From the NCBI GenBank assembly GCA_025558095.1, contig JAIVFI010000013.1:496001-560000 (forward strand): a stretch of 64,000 nucleotides of DNA, given 5' to 3'. The translations under genes were made by a program, and so were the position numbers. The notes under the pieces were generated by a model. It was not told where the DNA came from. It searched no databases and was given only the letters and a program-made list of their open reading frames with translations. This document shows positions 61,222-64,000 of this stretch, in pieces. Positions within the stretch are counted from its first letter, which is position 1. Each line of letters begins with the position of its first letter. Source of the stretch: Hyaloraphidium curvatum. Its lineage: Eukaryota > Monoblepharomycota > Hyaloraphidiomycetes > Hyaloraphidiales > Hyaloraphidiaceae.

Positions 61222-62790
61222 CTACGAGCCGTCCGCCCGCTTCCGGGCGGCAATCTCGTCGACCTTGGCCCGCACGAGCTGCCTAATCTCTGGCGTCCCG
61301 GCATCGGCAGCTGAATGCCCAGTCTTGTTCCGGATGGTCAAATCGATGCGGTCCACGTGGTCCAAGAGGGTGCGGACGAGAGCTTCGTGTCCTTGCTGGC
61401 AAGCGTATATGAGACCCGTGTTGCCGTCAGAGTCCACCGCGTTCACGTTCACCGCGGGATTGGCCAAGAAGAACGTTGCGACATTTACTTGCCCTGCAAT
61501 ACAGGCCCCCATGAATGCGGATAGATTCTTGCGAGGGGAAGGGCTACCGTCCGGGTTGGCCTCAGGGAAGTTCAACTGGACGGCCCCATTGACATCGATA
61601 CGCGGGTCCTTCAAGAGGAGCTTTATCACCTCCAGATTGCCTCCAAAAGATGCTGCCAACAGAGCCCTCGCTCCGTTGGTGTTGCTCACATAGCCCTCGA
61701 TCCTGGCATCCTTCAGCAATAGCCGTATCACATCCACGGATTGAGAACTGCACGCTTCATCAAATCCGGCAAAGCCAAGTTTGTCCTTGACAAGCACGTC
61801 GATCCTGGGATCCTCCAGCAGGAGCTGGATGAGCTGGACAGTGCCTCTGAAACATGCATGCTGAAATCCCGTCGCTCCGTTCACGTCCTGTGCATTGACA
61901 TCCACACTTGCGTGTGCCAGCAGGAGCTTCACGACGTCCGTGCTGTTTGCTCTGCATGCCTCATGGAATCCCGTCTCGCCTGTTCGGTCCTTTGCATTGA
62001 CATCCACTCTTGCATCCGAAAGCAGGAGCTTCACAACGTCCGTGCTGTTCGCTCTGCACGCCTCGTGGAATCCTGTTTCACCGGCAAATTCGTCCTGTGC
62101 ATTGACATCCACACGTGCATCGGCCAGCAGGAGCTTCACGACATCACTGCGATTCCACGAGCAGGCCTTGTGGAAGCCCGTCGCGTTCCGGGTCGGAAGT
62201 ATCCAGCCAGACCTGTCCTTGGCGTTGACGTCCACCCTCGGGTCCTCGAGCAGGAGCTTCACGACATCCACATGGCCTTGCACGCATGCTCTGTGAAATC
62301 CTGAGGAGGAGACATTGACTCGTTCATCGGCCAACAAAAGCTTCACGACATCCGCAAAGCCGTTTCCACAAGCATTTTCAAATGCAGACGTGAGAGACTC
62401 GCTGCTCGCTGAGGACCTCGGGTCCGCCAGCAGAAGCTTCACAACCTCCCCATGGCCCATAATGAATGAGTCGTCCAACGCCGTCATCCCCCATTTGCCC
62501 CGTGCTGCACTGACATTAACCCTGTCGTCTGCAAGCAGGACCTGCACAACGTCCGCGTGGCCGGCTTGACACGCGTAGTGGAGCGCCGTCTTGTCGTCGA
62601 TGCTGTTCCTCGCGTTCACGTCCAAGCCCGGTTTCGCGAGCAGATGGCCGACCCAAAACGCGTTCCCGGAGCTGCACTGGAGCCACAGCTGGTGCTCGTC
62701 CCTCCATCGAGCCTCCACTTTCCACCGCCAGAGTAGCACCATCGCCGCGCCGAGGAACGCAGCGAGCAACAACTCCAGGATTCGGGACAT
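61222..62790 (-). CDS. Membrane-anchored ankyrin repeat protein, possibly shortened by an in-frame TAG
   Basis: 522 residues: an N-terminal anchor (LLLAAFLGAAMVLLWRW) and about 13-14 ankyrin repeats with unusual central strands (DVVKLLLADARVDVNAQD, TGFHEACRANSTDVVKLLL). Two neighbouring repeats are nearly identical, implying recent internal duplication. The frame stops at TAG just after KRADGS. The following 45 codons (61083-61221) stay open and encode EKEADLLAREVELAKKELAA and a coiled coil ending RALRNEL. That tail aligns with the uninterrupted C-terminus of the copy at the window's right edge, which has CAG at this position. So either the gene is newly truncated or the stop is read through. 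Confidence 0.82.
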   Translation of the reverse strand: MSRILELLLAAFLGAAMVLLWRWKVEARWRDEHQLWLQCSSGNAFWVGHLLAKPGLDVNARNSIDDKTALHYACQAGHADVVQVLLADDRVNVSAARGKWGMTALDDSFIMGHGEVVKLLLADPRSSASSESLTSAFENACGNGFADVVKLLLADERVNVSSSGFHRACVQGHVDVVKLLLEDPRVDVNAKDRSGWILPTRNATGFHKACSWNRSDVVKLLLADARVDVNAQDEFAGETGFHEACRANSTDVVKLLLSDARVDVNAKDRTGETGFHEACRANSTDVVKLLLAHASVDVNAQDVNGATGFQHACFRGTVQLIQLLLEDPRIDVLVKDKLGFAGFDEACSSQSVDVIRLLLKDARIEGYVSNTNGARALLAASFGGNLEVIKLLLKDPRIDVNGAVQLNFPEANPDGSPSPRKNLSAFMGACIAGQVNVATFFLANPAVNVNAVDSDGNTGLIYACQQGHEALVRTLLDHVDRIDLTIRNKTGHSAADAGTPEIRQLVRAKVDEIAARKRADGS

Positions 62791-63549
62791 AGCGGTTCCG
62801 TCCGCCGCGGCCCCGCGGCCCCGCGGCCCCGCGGCCGTGGCAAGAACGATGTGCCGGCCCGCGCGCGCGATTATTTCTCTCGCGCAGGAGACGGACGGCA
62901 GGGCGCCGACGAGCAGTCCGGGCTCGACGGGGTGCGCACGGCCGTTTCGCGGGAAAACCGCGCCTCAAAGCTGGCATGGCGCACGTGGAGTTGCGCGCAC
63001 GGACGCGATCCGCGGCACAAATCCCGGCCTGGACAGTGGGAAAGTGTTTCGGACCTTGCGGTCAGGTGCTCGGGGTCGCGATGCTCGGGATGCGCTGGGT
63101 GGGGCTGTCGGAATGTTGGGCGGAGCGTGTCGCCGCGCGCGGACGCGGCCGTTTCCCCGGCCGGGAATCAATTGCAGTCCGTCACCTCGGTAGTTTAGGG
63201 CTCGGAAGGCGTGGTCAAAGGAATCGGGACTTGCCGTCGCATCGGGGACGGGATCGACGGCGAGCCTCGCCGGCCAGCGATGGTCCGCGTCTTTCGACCG
63301 GAACGAATCCCTTCCGGATCCGGGCGGATCGCTTCTCCATCATCATCCAGTGCATTCTAGAGACGGGCCCGCTTGATCACGCCGCCATCCTTGCGAGAGA
63401 TCGAGGGATTGAGGGACGGTGGGGATCGCAGCGACAGCCGCAGCCCTGCTTCTCTCCTCGTGGGACGCGACCCGTTAGCCCGTGACTGCTAGATGTTGGT
63501 AATAAAGATCTTCGCCGGACTCGGCCAGCTCGGGCGTGCTGGTGATTCG
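62791..63549. other. Long spacer between the two ankyrin genes
   Basis: About 760 bp without a supported gene. Near 62805-62840 there are tandem gcggccccg units (about three and a half copies). Open frames on both strands lack domains and change composition abruptly. It probably holds the promoter of the left ankyrin gene and the 3' region of the right one. Confidence 0.55.
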
Positions 63550-64000
63550 CTACAGCTCTTTCCGCAGCGCGCGCTCGGGCCCCTGCAGCTCCAGCTCCTC
63601 CTTCTTCAGCTCCAGCTCGCTCTTCTTCGCCGCGAGCTCCTTCTTGGCGGGCTCCGCCCCGCGCGCGAGGATTTCCGCCTCCTTCTCCTGCGGCCCGTCC
63701 GCCCGCTTCCGGGCGGCGATCTCGTCGAGCTTGGCCTGCACGAGCTTCCTGATCTCCGGCGGCCCGACGTCCGCGGCGGATTCGCCCGCCTTGTTCCGGA
63801 TGGTCATGTCCACGCGGTCCGTGCGGTCCAGGAGGTCGCGGACGACGTCCCCGTGCCCCTGGCGGCACGCGTGCACGAGGCCCGTGTCGCCGCCGGCGTC
63901 GACGGCGTCGGCGTCGACCCTTTTGTCCGCAAGCAGGAGGTCGACCACCTCCCGGAGCCCCTGGTAGCATGCCACGACAAACGCGGTGGGCCCGTCGAGC
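63550..64000 (-). CDS. 3' part of a second ankyrin repeat protein, runs off the window
   Basis: The minus strand is open from the right edge to a stop at 63550. It encodes LDGPTAFVVACYQGLREVVD and LLADKRVDADAVDAGGDTGL, then HACRQGHGDVVRDLLDRTD. IRNKAGESAADVGPPEIRKL follows, and the coiled-coil tail runs from QEKEAEILARGAEPAKKEL to RALRKEL. It is the tandem paralogue of the gene at 61222-62790 in the same orientation. It keeps CAG where that copy has TAG. The 3' flank gattcgctacagctc is shared, so the duplication includes the end of the gene. Confidence 0.8.
   Translation of the reverse strand, partial: LDGPTAFVVACYQGLREVVDLLLADKRVDADAVDAGGDTGLVHACRQGHGDVVRDLLDRTDRVDMTIRNKAGESAADVGPPEIRKLVQAKLDEIAARKRADGPQEKEAEILARGAEPAKKELAAKKSELELKKEELELQGPERALRKEL

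Noticed and set aside
61741-62569. Long plus-strand open frames opposite the ankyrin array
   Set aside because: They are antisense shadows. The repeats on the minus strand keep the opposite frame open and produce a repetitive CIDIHTC-like peptide with no domain.
1-64000. tRNA, rRNA, CRISPR arrays, insertion sequences or telomeric repeats
   Set aside because: Scanning by eye found no cloverleaf with a T-loop consensus, no rRNA blocks, no spaced direct repeats, no transposase motifs and no TTAGGG tracts.

Overview
The window is nuclear DNA of a GC-rich, intron-bearing eukaryote. Genes are packed on both strands. Their introns are short (mostly about 40-80 bp, GT-AG), and many conserved proteins only become continuous once these introns are removed. 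TGA, TAG and TAA all end conserved genes, so the standard code applies. The conserved set fits a fungus: PMT2-type O-mannosyltransferase, FSH1 hydrolase, CSC1-type channel, GT34 (GMA12/MNN10-like) glycosyltransferase, PRP4, MTR4, PRI2 and TAF3. The TAF3 keeps its PHD finger, and there are a bacterial/plant-type wax ester synthase and an EsV-1-7-type cysteine repeat protein. Together these suggest an early-diverging (chytrid-like) lineage rather than a yeast or mushroom; this placement is inference. No rRNA, tRNA, CRISPR array or transposon was recognised.

Positions 1-36,200 are a dense housekeeping block. In order: an edge gene fragment, PMT2, a coiled-coil protein, TAF3, HSP20, FSH1, NDUFAF3, a TMEM53/DUF829 hydrolase, PRI2 (primase large subunit), a CSC1-like channel, PRP4, dUTPase, peptidyl-tRNA hydrolase, a C2H2 factor, a class I amidotransferase, a Methyltransf_16 enzyme, an unrecognised protein, aldehyde dehydrogenase, MTR4, an F-box-like protein, a WS/DGAT and a coiled-coil protein. 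Neighbours are mostly divergent or convergent. Spacers are tiny, and two convergent pairs overlap: FSH1/NDUFAF3 share stop-codon bases, and the methyltransferase and the unknown gene overlap by 32 bp.

Positions 36,200-64,000 look like an accessory region built from duplicated families. It holds Sel1-like/MYND proteins (two large copies plus a frameshifted relic and a separate MYND fragment), a polytopic membrane family (two copies on opposite strands), an F-box/LRR-like family (two damaged copies plus a relic) and ankyrin proteins (two copies). Between them lie ordinary genes: a phytanoyl-CoA dioxygenase-like protein, GT34, an alpha/beta hydrolase, deoxyhypusine synthase and a secreted Ser/Thr-rich protein. 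Several copies carry nonsense codons or frameshifts relative to a sister copy in the same window, which points to recent family birth and decay.

The most unusual gene is at 56,266-58,254 (minus). Ten tandem 38-39-residue Cys4 modules appear to be derived from the EsV-1-7 repeat. They are followed by two canonical EsV-1-7 repeats, a small Cys4 zinc-knuckle and a C-terminal domain resembling a PD-(D/E)XK nuclease fold. This is the best candidate for a poorly described system.
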